A stretch of 64,000 bases of DNA from Membranipora membranacea (taxonomy: Eukaryota > Bryozoa > Gymnolaemata > Cheilostomatida > Membraniporidae): positions 21,674,283 to 21,738,282 of the forward strand of contig OU612066.1 in assembly GCA_914767715.1 (NCBI GenBank), in the 5' to 3' direction. Both the position numbers and the translations under genes were made by a program. The notes beneath the pieces were generated by a model, which searched no databases, was not told where the DNA came from, and worked only from the letters and a program-made list of their open reading frames with translations. How positions within the stretch are numbered: position 1 is the first letter of the stretch; each line of letters begins with the position of its first letter. Shown here piece by piece: positions 1 through 12,419 of this stretch.

Positions 1-300
1 CGCCGCTGATGACACATCATCAATGAGAAAAACATGATGGACTTTTTTGGAGTTCACAGTCATGGCATAGGTCATTTTTTTATATGTGCATTGATGAATA
101 AACTAAATATTTTAAGCTTTTCCCCTAGCCCAAACAAAATCAGCCGAATCCGAGTAATTCATGACAATAGCAAAAGACTTAAAACTTTGCCTATCATCAA
201 TTAAAATAACAGCTGTAATGAGAATAATAAGTAAACTTACATGGCAGTACTGTACATTTCTTCTTGTTGATAATATTCGTTATAGTAAGACATGTTCATG
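1..300 (-). CDS. Gene C family, 5' end only (C0), cut by window edge
   Basis: This is the 5' end of a minus-strand gene-C paralogue whose body lies left of the window. On the minus strand a short exon near 237-300 reads MNMSYYNEYYQQEEMYSTA and then splits an AT/G codon at a GTAAGT donor, so it looks like a real first coding exon. Further in, at 1-75, the strand reads a Val-Asn-Ser-Lys-Lys segment ending in Asp-Asp-Val-Ser-Ser-Ala-Ala. Matching sequence occurs at 16,560-16,860 (C1) and 48,790-49,110 (C2). The product is unknown. It lies head to head with TRIM1, as C2 does with TRIM3. How exon 1 joins the following exon could not be settled. Confidence 0.4.
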
Positions 301-1166
301 TAGTTATCAGTTGATTTCTATATAATTTTACAGAGAATCACAGAAACACAGCTAGTTCAGACGGTTGCTTATTGCTGATTGTTATGCTCAACATTCAGTC
401 ATCATTGTGCTAAATGTTGGGTCATTGCGTGTCTCCATCAATTGTTGGCGGTTATTACTCTAGGTCACTTGATTTTGATTATAAGTTGTCCTCTCATTAT
501 TAGATTATGAGAGTAATAATTATGATAAATATAGGATGATTTTTTGTATTCAAAAATGATAAAAATATGTAGTTTATTCCTATGGTGTTCATATGACGTC
601 CAGGATGTAATTACCTGCCAAATAAAATTGTGTTCATATTATTTTGTTTACGTCCTCTTAGTAATTTCTTTAGATTTTCCAAACTGACTACTTGGTGTTA
701 TTATAAATATAAACACACATGAATGAACTTTTTCGCGAAACTACCATACTCCTTTCATATTATTCTGGCATCAACTAATGCTCAAAAAATTTAGTTGAGT
801 TGTATAGGATTTGTTTTCTTCCATGTTGTAAGATAACTATCCTTGTCCGTGCTGAGTCGCAGCATAAAACATGGCTAGTCCAGACTGCAATCTTTGCTCA
901 TGTCATCAGACAGTTCTTTCGCCATCTTATTGGTATAAGTTGGTCACATCAGTTTCATGATTAAAGGGATGTTTTATTTTCAGAATAACTTAACTGTGTC
1001 TAGCTGCTGTACACTGGCATTCAGAACAAGAAGGCTACACTGTGGTATTATAAAAAGAGAAGGGCCATGCAGTAGCTAATGCATATCAGTGGATAGATAT
1101 ACCTCATCTGATATGTGAAGGTTCATAACTATTCCTTTCTTTTCTTTTAGGACCCGGTAGGAGTTA

Positions 1167-1484
1167 GTGTCATCAGCATGTGGTGTTCTCTCTGGAATCG
1201 AAGGGTTGCCTGTTATGATCTTAGGAGTAGTAGAAAGTGATCTGGGTTTAAGGCTTAGAACCATTTGTATTCATCAGCTCAATAACGATTCACATTCATT
1301 GTTTTTGGCAGTCATTACCCCTAAAAAAGCTGAAAAATTTGCAATTTTTTGTGCAGCGATTAATCGAAAAACAACGAAATTTACCTTCTCAACATTCACT
1401 CTACCCAGTGACAACGATTCCAATTATTCACATTCAAATTTTGAGCACTGGGTACACACAATGATTTCTAGATTACACTATTAG
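1167..1484 (+). other. Open reading frame shared with the right arm, coding status unclear
   Basis: A 100-codon frame in the C0-TRIM1 spacer, with a counterpart at 50,039-50,254 that is open over about 65 codons. Shared residues include the stretch LAVIT followed by KAEKFA and AINRKT/MINRKT. It is preceded by a pyrimidine tract and TAG/GA (near 1,150) that could be a 3' splice site. No domain is recognised. Because both copies sit in the recent duplication, the shared open frame is weak evidence for coding. Confidence 0.2.
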
Positions 1485-2281
1485 CATGCGTATCTCTGAT
1501 CGATAGAGCTGCTGTCGTAAATATTTGGGTACCTACTTTCGGCTGAATAAGAGGACAACTTTTGATCAGACAATCATGATCGAAACAGAATTACCTAGCT
1601 CTGCATTATTAGTAATTCTATCTTCTCCCACTGAGCTTAGGCTAGCAATACACAGTTGTGATTTAACTTTTTTTTGTCAAAAATATGTACAAAATGCTCT
1701 TCTAAAACTGTAACAATGGTAAGATTAGATTTTCCCAAGTTAAATTAAAATATTTTAACAAGAAATGAGAAAATGATATGTGTTTATCCAAAGGTTTGGG
1801 TATTCATCAATAGGTCTCCTAAAAGCTGAATTTTAGCTGCTCTGAGGCTGGGTGAATTAATTCACTCTCTATTGTCAGAGATATACATGCAATAGTATAT
1901 CACGTCATCAGTGTGCTTGATTCTATTGTATATGACCTAATGTGACCTAATATGAGATGTTAAAACAGGCAGATATCCAGCGAGTAGCTACCGGTGGTAC
2001 ACTAATTTATTCCAACGGGTGTTGAGGTCACAAGGTCTGCGATTGAGACCAAAGTAGGTGACTGAAGTGTCTGGACGTTTATAAACTGTTGCTGGGGATC
2101 ACATGAGATGCAACCCCGTTACGGACTTCGTCATCAAGTACATGTAAGTTAGTATTGTTTATGACCAAAAAGCAACTGAGATTTCTTTGTCAAAATTATG
2201 ATGTTGATTTGTTAATATGTTGCTGATTAGTAGACAGTGTGATCAATATATTACCCTAGCTGATGTTTTAGGTGTCACCAC

Positions 2282-2541
2282 TAGGTAAATTCTCCCTTTG
2301 TATCTATACTAAATAATCATTAATCATAATCATTTTCATGGGGAAATCCAACTGAATAGATCTTATGATTAGGTATACTGTTTTTCTATATCTATATCTA
2401 TATAAATAAAATTTAGAATTATCTCCTCATTGGTAATAGGGAGACAACTCGAATTCAAGTTGGATTCAGTTGGATTTCCCCATGAAAATGATTATGATTA
2501 ATGATTATTTAATATAGATATCAAGGGCGCGAATTTACCTA
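2282..2541. mobile_element. Foldback MITE, ~260 bp
   Basis: The two ends are long inverted copies of each other: the left end starts TAGGTAAATTC and runs through TCATGGGGAAATCCAACT, and the right end carries the reverse complement, finishing AATTTACCTA. Each arm is about 75 bp around an A/T-rich centre. There is no coding capacity. The same element stands at 51,140-51,396 in the right duplication arm, where the arms match even better (TTCGCGCCCTTTGTATC), so it was present before the duplication. Confidence 0.8.
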
Positions 2542-2743
2542 CTGACATAAATAAACTCATTTTAGTCCATATCAGCCTAGCCTGGCCTAGCCTAGCCTAG
2601 CTGATGTATAATATATCACAACTGACTTGATTTACTTCCTTTTAAGGCTTTTCATTGTATGCTACCATTTGTCTATGTATGCTAATGATAAACAAGTAAG
2701 AGATTGATAACCCTTACAGGTTAACTTCCATCAATCAATCACA

Positions 2744-2961
2744 TATAAACTGTGTGTTAAAAAATTGAAACTGCCACATGGATTTCCCACTTGTCACAGT
2801 TTTGTTTCGCTTATTTGTCAGGCTATTAAGATGAGGCTGTTTAACTTATTACACAGCAGTCTGCAGTCACAGCTTGAACAAGGAAGTTAGTAAAAAGCAG
2901 TGGAGATTTAGATAGAGCAACACACAGAGAGTTTACAGGACATAACCATTGAAAATATCAG
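2744..2961 (+). promoter_or_regulatory. TRIM1 promoter and noncoding first exon, copy a
   Basis: A TATAAA box at 2,744-2,749 precedes a block ending in a GTCAGT splice donor after 2,961 (…ATATCAG/GTCAGT). The block is repeated at 3,518-3,720, at 51,597-51,814 and at 52,374-52,574; its exon part also lies before TRIM2 (30,209-30,375). That placement, always upstream of the RING exon, marks it as 5' UTR exon plus core promoter. Transcription start is inferred, not seen. Confidence 0.55.
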
Positions 2962-3517
2962 GTCAGTAGGATGTACAATCAAGGCATTAGATACTCTAAC
3001 TCTCTCTGACTCTTTATGTAAGGGTGTTGAACTTCTAATCCCTTTGTTCAGTTTTTATCACAACTTACTCTGGTTAGGGATTAGGGTCGCTAACAGAGGT
3101 TTTTTTATGGAGAGATAAGTGTAACTTCATTGAGACATTGATATGAAGGTTAGTGCATTCTATTGTTAACCGTACTGTGATCTCTATTACTGCAGGCTCT
3201 GCAATGATACATTAATCTTACATTTCGGAATGCTTAACTTGAAGACTCCCTCGTACTAACATACACATGTCTTGCTTGCTCACGGCGGACCCCTTCCACT
3301 TTAATTCAGTGTTTGGGGAAAGAAAGTGGGATATAAAAAATTGTCCTCATTTTTTCTCTCATTCCCTGACCCACTTAAAAACCACTTGTCAGTGTGATAA
3401 AAATATACCCCAGCTAATATAAATTCCTTTGAGTCCATATCAGCCCTTTCATTGAATGCGACTGATAAGTAGTGAGTAATTGAACCCTTACAGGTTAACC
3501 TCCATCAGTCAATCACA

Positions 3518-3720
3518 TATAAACAGTGTGTTAAAAAATTGAAACTGCCACATGGATTTCCCTCTTGTCACAGTTTTGTTTTGCTTATTTGTCAGGCAGT
3601 TAACTTATTACACAGCAGTCTGCAGTCACAGCTTGAACAAGGAAGTTAGTAACAAGCAGTGGTGATTTAGTTATAACTACACACAGAGAGGTTACAGGAT
3701 ATAACTATTGAGAATATCAG
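3518..3720 (+). promoter_or_regulatory. TRIM1 promoter and noncoding first exon, copy b
   Basis: Second tandem copy of the TATA box (3,518-3,523) and exon block, with donor GTCAGT directly after 3,720. It lies about 770 bp downstream of copy a. TRIM3 carries the same pair, so the promoter was doubled before the 15-kb duplication. Either first exon could splice to the acceptor TTTTAG at about 4,194, giving alternative transcripts with the same protein. Confidence 0.55.
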
Positions 3721-4227
3721 GTCAGTAGTATGTACAATCAAGGTGGTAGATACTCTCTCTAACTCTTTTAGGGTGTTGCACTTTTAATCGCCTTATTCAG
3801 TTTTGTATCACTGCTCACTCTAATTAGGGATTAGGGTAGCAAATAATGGCATTTTATAGTCAACCAACTGAGCTCTCAATTATGGCGAGCTATATTACCA
3901 GATTTGTAGTCACCCTTCTGTTAATATACATACACAGGTCATGGTCACAAAAGGCACTTTGTAAATGAAATTCATTTTTTGGGAGGGGCGGGGAAAAAGA
4001 GCGAATTTAAAAGAGTCTCCTCACTTCTGTGGTAACCCTCTGATGTGCTTCTTGGTTTATTATAGATGGCAATGTGCGCCTTCACCTGAGCAAGCAAGCA
4101 CACCCACATAAGGAAAGGCGGGGCCTCCCCTGATATTCTTGTTCTAGGTATTGTTATTAGCAATATTATGTCGATCATTTACTTGTGCTTTTAGATCCAC
4201 TGAGTGACACAACATCCAATAAGAGAA

Positions 4228-7200
4228 ATGGCCGTCTCAGTAGCAGAAGATGCGCCACATCTGGTAACATGTGGAAACTGCCTTGAGGAAGAGGGGTTTA
4301 TCCATAACCCAATGTTTCTGCCCTGTACTCATGTATGCTGTGAGACTTGCCTGAGGAGGCAACTCAAGAAGACTGATGTGATCGAATGTAGGGTTTGTCA
4401 GTAAGTATCGAGGTTCACAGAGCATCTAATATGACAGCGTTTCTAATAACAGTATTGCAATCAGTCTCTGATTTGAACTATCAACTATATATTATATTGT
4501 TGTGTAGCTCCACACAGATTCAACTTATTTGGGGTTTGGTTGGCCCCCAGGTGTGCTCCGACCTGCCTGCAAGCAGACAGCATCCTGGCACAGACTAAAA
4601 TTTTTCCGCCTATGCTTCGGGATAAGCAATAAGGCATGTGACTTTTAATTAATCGAGTCAGATGATTAACATCATTAATCTGTAGCCAATTTAAAACATT
4701 TCCTTCACCAAACTTCCTGTTGTCCAGGAAAGGGGGCGGGGCAGTGTTGGTGGGATAGCTGACAGGATAGAATAAGTGAGATGAGTTTCGGGATTGTCTA
4801 GGTGGGATGGTTGGCTTGATGGTGCTGGCCACATGGTTGGAAGATTGATTTAGTACGGCTTAATGTTAAACATTTTTTTTTCATTTGCAGAAACAAGTTC
4901 AAAGTGGTGATAGACAATCTTCCCTCAGCCCTAGAGGATGTTCATCCAGCTACTTTCTGTGAGCCGTGCGAGAAAAGTGGAAAACTCAAGATGACTGCCA
5001 ACACTTACTGTCTGACCTGTGAACATAAGTACTGTGCTGCTCATCAGAAGGTAAATACTAACCGATAAACTGTGGCTGTGTGTCTGTTAGGCAATTTTGA
5101 GAAGTAGTTTTATAAAATATCAGCGATATATGGAGTGTTTTATATATAATAAATAAAAAACTCGATGTGATAGCTAAGTGTAAAGGGAGAAAGCAACTTT
5201 CCTTAACCTGTGATAAAGATTCAGATTTGAATACTTGTGTCATTACAGCTTCACATTGAGTTGAACTGGCATCATGAGACTCAGAATATAAAGGAGTACA
5301 TGAGAACAACCTCAACAGTAGAGCAGCAGAAGTTCTGTGAGACTCACAAAGATCAAGTCGTCTCTTTTGGATGTTCAAAGTGCTTGAGGGTTTACTGCGT
5401 CGAATGTTTGTCTTCTGTTGGACTTTGCCAAAATGGTGAGTCACAATTCCATCATGCGACCTTTCGCATCTGATATAGGCCAATCAGATTTGTAATTTAC
5501 TGATGCAAGTTGTATCATCTTTGAAACTGAGAATGCAACTCCTAGTGGAATTATCAAGGTTTGTTTTATTGCGTATTGATAGATCTCATTCTTATACCAA
5601 GATATTTTCTATTGGTATCTCATAATACGTGCCTTTTGTGGAGAACAATTTCTGAATAAATGAGACGATTTTGAGCAAAGTTTGGATTTGGCCAAAGAAA
5701 TACCCCAGTACTTTAATTTGGACATATATATTAATGACCTTCAAAGCTAAGAGAATTGAATATTCTAGCACCCTGGCACCACCCTATACACAGCAATTAT
5801 CTGGCTACCGTTTTCACTTAAAAGCAAATTGGAATCTCTTTACTGAAAAAGAAGGTCAAATCATAATGTTGAGATTCAGTTTGCAGCGCAGCACTGAACT
5901 ACCGAAGGACGATGGGTATGGTAGTAGTTTATCCCGTCTGTTGTCCTCAGTTTCACAGTCCTGACTTACCTAGACTCTGTGTGTTTCCCATAAGTCTTCA
6001 ACAATCACATTGATGCTCCAAACTAAAACCATTTAATTCAATTTCTATACTCCCTCTAGGATCTAGCCACAAGCTCATGTCTCTAAAAGAGCTCTCAGCT
6101 GAGGTGAAGAGATTACTAGAGCCTAAGAAGAAGGAATGTGAGGAGCTGTTTGATAAATGGTCAGTTGTGATGAAGGAGGCAGCAGTCACACTGTCTAACT
6201 GGGATACAGAAACTGAGGAAGGAGTCAGACTTATTGATGACACGAAGGAGAAACAGGTATTGTGATCACTATTGTATTGGGAGAGAGTACAAAATGTTAT
6301 AACACTGACCACGGTGAAATACGACTCTGCGTGAGATAGATAGGTTTGACCCGGTTGAAATTTATTGTGAAAAGAGGTCATCTTTAACTAAATTGCCTAC
6401 TACATAGATACAAGCTATCAGAGAGAAATATGGAAAGTTGAAGGAGGAGTATATCACAAAGAGAAGCAGCACTAAAGATAAGCTGACAGAATACATAGAG
6501 AAGGATGCTGGACTAAAACTCACTGAGTTTCATGAACAGATCAAAACTGTCCGCTCTGATCTATCTAAGCAACACTGTGTAAGTAAATTCAATTTCAATA
6601 TGATGGAAAAATCATAAATGAAGCCAAACAATGAGGCCCCATGACTCTCCTTCTACACCAACAAGCTGCATAGATACTGTAATTCTTGCTGAAATAAGAT
6701 ATGGGTTCTTTATAGTAAAACATGGAAAGAAAGAAAATTCATTTACAGTCATTAGTAACTAGAACCGCCCTTCCTGTACTAAGAAATTGAAGTTGTCCTC
6801 TCATTGATATTAAGGAGGCAACAACAAATTTTCTCACAATTGCAAACTAACCTAAAATCTAAGAAAAATATTGCCATACGCAGTGAACGATTCAATTAAA
6901 GTGCATAACCTGTCAGTAGATATCAGATAATCTTAAAATGCTCACCTTAATACATTCGTTAATGATTTTAACCGATTGGGATATTTGAATACCAGACTTC
7001 GAGTATTTGAGCTATTGAGTGTGAGTGTGGTTACTACAATCATTTACATATTGCTTCCCTTTCCTATCATACAGGTGGACCTGCTGCAAACAAAGAAGGA
7101 TTTGGAAGCTAAACTAGATGATATGGCTAATGATGATGGATTCCAAGCTCTGGTGGTGGGAAACCAGCAACTGATCCAGACCAATGGTATGCCTCTAATT

Positions 7201-8583
7201 TTCCTAGTGCAAGCCTCGCCATACAATGTGCAAGCGCTACAAAGCAACAGTTTCATGAAAATGTTCTGCAAGATTATATATTTAGTGGAAATGTAGGGCC
7301 CTACTAGCTGTAAAACAAACCTGTCAGTAATGTGTAAATGAATAATCCTAAAAACGGTAAAAATGCTTCTTGCCTATAGACATATCATCATAATTAATCA
7401 CAGGGTTAGATGATATAGTTCTAGTGATTGCTGGATTTGTTGTAATTCTGGTGCATCAACACAACATGTAATATAAGTTATCAGTCATTTACTGTTTTTC
7501 AGATTCTGACACCACAGAGATAAACGCTGCTCTGGTACCAACAGACGACTTTGTGATCGGTGATGACCTCATGAGAAGAAGAAAAACTCCGACCTCGATA
7601 CGGCTGGTGAAGCAGCTGGCAGCACATGACTATTGCGTCACATCATGTAGTTATAAAGGTGTAACTTATGTAGGTCTAAGCTATGGCTCAATCAACAGTA
7701 TAGATGAAGCTGGTAACAAGACATCAGACTTCATCAAACTTCACAGAATCATCCTCACCATAAGAGCTCATCAGGATCGACTCTACATTCTCATGTACGG
7801 ACGGCCTTACATGATCTATGTGTATGATTTGAATGGTCAACAGATCACAACTTGGGATCACTCAGACAGAAATAGCAGTTACTCTGGGAACAAGCTGTGC
7901 ATTGTGAACAATCAGATACTTGCTGCTGATGCCACCAATAAGAGAATCACTATCTATAATCTCAACGGGAAAGTGATGAGACAGATTCCATGTCCTAAGA
8001 TCCCGACCAACACCAACATATCCATGTGTTCAGCAGGAGAAGACTCTGTCATCATCACCACACACTCACCTGCTCAGGTATTCAAGTTCAACATGAGCAC
8101 AGAGACTGTACTCTGGACTACAAACCTCACAGCAGCACCATTCTCTGTAGCCAGCAGTAATGATGTAGGACTGGTCAGTGGAGATGGATACAGCGGCAGT
8201 AAGAGAGGCGTATGGATAGAAGTTCTAAATACAGCGACTGGTAAGAACTTTACTCGTTAAATTATATTATATACATGTAGGTCTTCCATACAACAATAGA
8301 GTTCTACAAAGTCCCTGTTAGGGATTAGGGGATCAGTATCCTCATCGAAGCAACCAAACCACCAGTTAAATGTACGGATTTTGTTACCTTGTTCTGTGCG
8401 GCCTAATGTATGCATATACTTTCTTATCCTCTATTGCAAATTTCAGGTGAACACATAACAGAATTGAGAGTCCAAGAAGGAGTAACGACTGATGTGTTTG
8501 ATTTATGGACAGAGAATAACAGACTGCTGGTGCCCAGTTATCATCAGAGCTCTGTGATGTGTTATGAACTTCTCTATGATTAA
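4228..8583 (+). CDS. TRIM1: RING, B-box, coiled-coil, beta-propeller protein (8 coding exons)
   Basis: Likely an E3 ubiquitin ligase of TRIM layout. Predicted exons are 4228-4400, 4891-5050, 5249-5435, 6060-6256, 6408-6578, 7075-7186, 7503-8240 and 8447-8583. All have GT-AG borders, phases agree, and the sum is 1,875 nt (624 residues plus TAA). The RING is at residues 15-57 (C15-x2-C18, C33-T-H35, C37/C38-x2-C41, C54-x2-C57). A first B-box-like zinc site begins at C81-x2-C84, and B-box 2 begins at C141-x2-H. Charged heptad-like helix covers about 175-330 (coiled coil). About 345-624 is a repeated beta-strand region resembling NHL/WD-type propeller blades; the fold is inferred. An earlier GTG at 4204 is in frame, but ATG 4228 has counterparts in all three copies. 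A polyadenylation signal AATAAA is at 8676-8681. Confidence 0.88.
4525..4680 (+). mobile_element. SINE body fragment in TRIM1 intron
   Basis: Starts with TTTGGGGTTTGGTTGGCCCC and matches the part downstream of the tRNA-like head of the SINEs at 22,206 and 23,717. The head is absent here, so the copy is 5'-truncated. The TRIM3 intron has the orthologous copy at about 53,383-53,550, so insertion predates the segmental duplication. Confidence 0.6.
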
Positions 8584-8675
8584 TGTTTAGCTTTCAGTAA
8601 CTTTATATAGGCGGTGAACTTCTATATAAATTATGATTCACACAAGACCGTTGCCCACTTAATGACTACATTTCT

Positions 8676-8681
8676 AATAAA
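8676..8681 (+). terminator. TRIM1 polyadenylation signal
   Basis: Canonical AATAAA, 93 nt after the TAA stop. TRIM3 has the same signal at the matching place (57,887-57,892), 93 nt after its stop. The cleavage site itself is not visible. Confidence 0.6.
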
Positions 8682-9339
8682 CTAAATTTACCAAGTTAAA
8701 TCATTAACTGTTACTGTTACGTTACGTTAATGTCTGTATGTATTAATTAATAAGCGAGAACATGAAAACAGCTGCAACCAATTAACTAACCTTCATTGCT
8801 GAAGCTTCTGGTACTGAACTCTACTTGGGTCTTGGAGAGTGATGTTTGTCATAAAAAATTGCCGTGCTATTATCAATTATTATGGGAATTCTCTAGCCAA
8901 TTTCAAATTATATAATTTATACCTCGCATTATTAGTAGTGTTCCAAGGGGGTCTTTCAATTAAGAACAGCAATCCAACAACCTGTAAGTGCCCGATTCGA
9001 GAATGAGACTCCTTGCAGGTCAGACTCACTCCCAGAGTGTTCAATGGAATTATGGTGTTCACTCTTTTTAATTACACCTGTCCTGCTTGTGTTTCGCCCA
9101 AAACATACTGTGTGAAAAGATGTTTTATAAAACAAATATGTTTGCCGCTTGGTTTCACCACAACTGTAAACTGACAAGTCATATCTTGAGCGGCTATCGT
9201 CAGACTTTATGATTTAAATATGCTAGTTTTGCTCTCTTTTAGACTCTTGAGCTCAACTCAGTAATTATATGATTGACGCTTGATGTTTTTGAATAATGTC
9301 CATCTCATATTGAAGCCGAAATTCCGACGGCCGATATTA

Positions 9340-9585
9340 AGCTTATTCGCTGGTTAATACACGTCCAAGATAATAAATCATTAAATGATTTATAGGCATT
9401 TATTGAAGGAGAGGCACTCAATAAAACCTGGTCGTGATAAAACCTGCTTGAGTTAATTTTGGACCCCTTAGCTAATAGCTCTATTATTGGCTAAAAATAA
9501 TTTTTAGTGCCATTTCATTCATGCACACCTAGTAAATAATGTGGTAGCCTTGACAACAGACGTCTATTGACAGGCGAATAAGCCT
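9340..9585. mobile_element. 246-bp MITE with empty-site proof
   Basis: Ends are inverted: AGCTTATTCGC at the left and GCGAATAAGCCT at the right. It is flanked by ATTA at 9,336-9,339 and 9,586-9,589. The homologous unoccupied sites at about 11,320 and 60,460 contain a single ATTA and no insert, so a 3-4 bp target duplication (TTA or ATTA) is directly supported. A TTA target would fit PIF/Harbinger elements; that assignment is inference. Confidence 0.75.
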
Positions 9586-10505
9586 ATTATTTTATTGGGA
9601 TAAAAATCTCTATTTTTATCTTTTTGTTAAATTGATCACCTTTCAGTTATGTTAACATCTTGTGCGTTTGTGGTTACCTGGTGGTTTTTCTTCCCTGAAT
9701 ATGTTAAGAAATTGAGAGTAAAATAAAGTGCATGGTGACCCTGACCCTGAGTTGACAATGATAGTTTGCAGGCGGTATAATATTGATTGAACTTTGACTC
9801 GTTAGGCCCAGTAAGGATGAAGCCTCAGATCCCATCATTCCTGACAAAGCAGAGGTGAAAAGTATGACCCTCACCAATGACCTCTCTGTGACCTCTGCTT
9901 CTGCCTCTATCCCTCAACATGTAGGGATAAATCTCAAACTATCCGTTAAACTCTCCGCCAAGTAACCTTGTAGCCATCTGTTAAAGAAAACTAACAGTAA
10001 GCAGAAGTATGGTAGTTTGGTTCAATGTAAATCACAGAGTACTTACAGTGGTGATGCCCGTTGTGTCCTACTGTACAATTTCTCCCTACATCTGTTAAAT
10101 CTAAGGCTACATGATACACACTGGTCGCTTATAATACTAGAATGAGGATCTCTTTTTGCCAAATATTGTGTTGACAATGTTGTGAAACAACACTAGAATG
10201 TAGATCAAGCTTATTACCATTTGCATTCAGGCTGTTCTCATTCTGCCGGTGAGGCGGCTGCTGCTTGATAATCCAAATGCAGGGCGATTGGATCATATTT
10301 GATCTGAATGGATTGTTCGCTTAATGACTCACTCCCAGAGTAGTGTTCAATGGAATTATGGTGTTCACTCTTTTTAATTAAACCTGTCCTGCTTGTGTGG
10401 GTCCCTGTTCCTGATTGGAAATGTGAGTTTGTGGGTGTTTCAACCAAAACATACTGTGTGAAAAGATGTTTTATAAAACAAATATGTTTGCCGCTTGGTT
10501 TCACC

Positions 10506-11135
10506 CAAAGGCCCCCTGCAGTGAAAGAATGAGAGAAAGAATGAGAGAATGGAAGGCAGACAGATGAAAATAGCATACCTGCACTTTACCTATATGTATC
10601 TTCTAATAAACAGTCATCTGAAGTGTTTACCATTGAAAATGTGTGAAAACCACTGATACAATGACTAATACAATGACCAATACAATGATACCACTGATAC
10701 AATGACCAATTTTGCTAAGTCATCAGGATGTCACAGAGTCAGCACAGTCTCTTCATCAGTAAAGTCAGCTTTTTCCCATTGGGATGATTGGCTCAGGGAA
10801 AATGTAGGTGTGGCTTTTTTTATGCATCATTTGGTGATAAAGTGGTAAATGAAATTTTTGCATTATTGGTACACCAGTGACGCTCGTGAATGGGAAAAAG
10901 CTGACTTAACTGATGAAGAGGCTGTGCTGACTCTGTGCTGACTTGAATACTTTTTCATCTTGGCCAAACTAGTAAGTAAGTATGGTTCTCACATATTTTG
11001 TGTGGAATATTTCTATAACTGCTGTTTTATATTGTTTACACAGAGAATTAAAATGCAACCATGAATTTTTAATAGGTGGACCTTCTTTCACTCTTTTCAT
11101 TCCCTCTTTCATTCTGGGCTGCGGAACATCTGTGG
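10506..11135. mobile_element. Composite insertion private to D1 unit B
   Basis: Compared with 9,150-9,170 and 60,270-60,290, the run TGGTTTCACC is interrupted by about 630 bp and repeated at the far side (about 10,496-10,505 and 11,126-11,135), as a 10-bp target duplication would be. Inside, about 10,734-10,780 and 10,890-10,938 are inverted copies (AGTCAGCACAG … CTGTGCTGACT), and 10,650-10,712 is a short tandem repeat of a TACAATGACC-like unit. No coding frame stands out. Confidence 0.55.
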
Positions 11136-12419
11136 TTTCACCACAACTGTAAACTGACAAGTCATTTCCTGAGCGGCTATCGCAAGACTTTATGATTGAA
11201 ATATGCTAGTTTTGTTCTCTTGTAGACTCTTGAGCTCAACTCAGTAAATATATGATTGACGCTTAATGTTTTAGAATAATGTCCATCTCATATTGAAGCC
11301 GAAATTCCGATGGTTGATATTATTTCATTGGTATAAAAATCTCTATTTTTTATCTTAAATTGATCACCTTTCAGTTATGTTAACATCTTGTGCGTTTGTG
11401 GTTACCTGGTGGTTTTTTCTTCCCTGAATACGCTAGGAAATTGTGAGTAAAATAAAGTGCATGGTGACCCTGACCCTGAGTTGACAATGATAGTTTGCAG
11501 GCGGTATAATATTGATTGAACTTTGACTCGTTAGGCCCAGTAAGGATGAAGCCTCAGATCCCATCATTCCTGACAAAGCAGAGGTGAAAAGTATGACCCT
11601 CACCAATGACCTCTGCTTCTGCCACCATCCCTCAACATGTAGGGATAAATCTCAAACTATCCGTTAAACTCTCCGCTAAGTAACCTTGCAGCCATCTGTG
11701 AAAGGAAACTAACAGTAAGCAGAAGTATTGTAGTTCGGTTCAATGTAAATCACAGAGTACTTACAGTGGTGGTGCCCGTTGTGTCCTACTGTACAATTTC
11801 TCCCTACATCTGTTAAATCTAAGGCTACATGATACACACTGGTCGCTTATAATACTAGAATGAGGATCTCTTTTTGCCAAATATTGTGTTGACCATGTTG
11901 TGCAACAACACTAGAATGTAGATCAAGCTTATTACCCTTTGCATTCAGGCTGTTCTCATTCTGCCGGTGAGGCGGCTGCTGCTTGATAATCCAAATGCAG
12001 GGCAATTGGATCATATTTGATCTGAATGGATTGTTCGCTTAATGGTATTTCAGGTCACCAAGCTCCTATCCTAGTCTCAGCTGTGACTCTTTCTCTTGTT
12101 GAGATGACGACTCCCGTATATCAGCCCGGTGTAATGGCTAACGCAGCATCACTGCCTGTCAGTATGCTTAAAACACCCAAAGCTGTTGGTGTAAAAAGAG
12201 ATAGCTCATGTCTGCTGTTTGTTTGAATCATGTAGGTTTAATAAGGATAAGGATCGTCCAATATATCTGTCTTTTAGTTGCACTTTAACGCAATTTTTAA
12301 AAGGGTTTGAATGGTCAGGGTGTGTTGGTTGATCTTCTAACCTAGTAATTGTTATCCACCTTTGGTGAATGTAGTGGAGGTTTCGGTGATCATGTCTGTA
12401 TCTATCCAAGTTTGATCAG

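Larger units (their letters stand above)
9023..12300 (+). pseudogene. D1: decayed 3' part of gene D, in two tandem units
   Basis: Homology to gene D2 (40.2-44.2 kb). The exon equivalent to D2 42,548-42,748 occurs at 9,806-9,965 and again at 11,535-11,685. Both start Met-Lys-Pro-Gln-Ile-Pro-Ser-Phe but hit TGA after about 14 codons. The next D exon survives only in the second unit (12,054-12,220). The two units arose by a direct duplication of about 1.3 kb with a junction at 10,326, where GACTCACTCCC (also at 9,023) abuts unit A. The 5' exons of D and its C-terminal exon are missing. I read it as nonfunctional. Confidence 0.65.

Noticed and set aside
5058-5483. 141-codon minus-strand frame opposite TRIM1
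   Set aside because: Antisense shadow of the B-box exon and its introns; no counterpart reading in TRIM3.
5998-6381. Minus-strand frame over the TRIM1 coiled-coil exon
   Set aside because: Ser-rich mirror of a Glu/Lys-rich exon, a common antisense artefact; also at 33116.
10238-10576. Minus-strand frames at 8956, 10238 and 60100 with a shared segment
   Set aside because: They recur only because the D remnant unit is duplicated; lengths and frames differ among copies and no start or splice sites support them.
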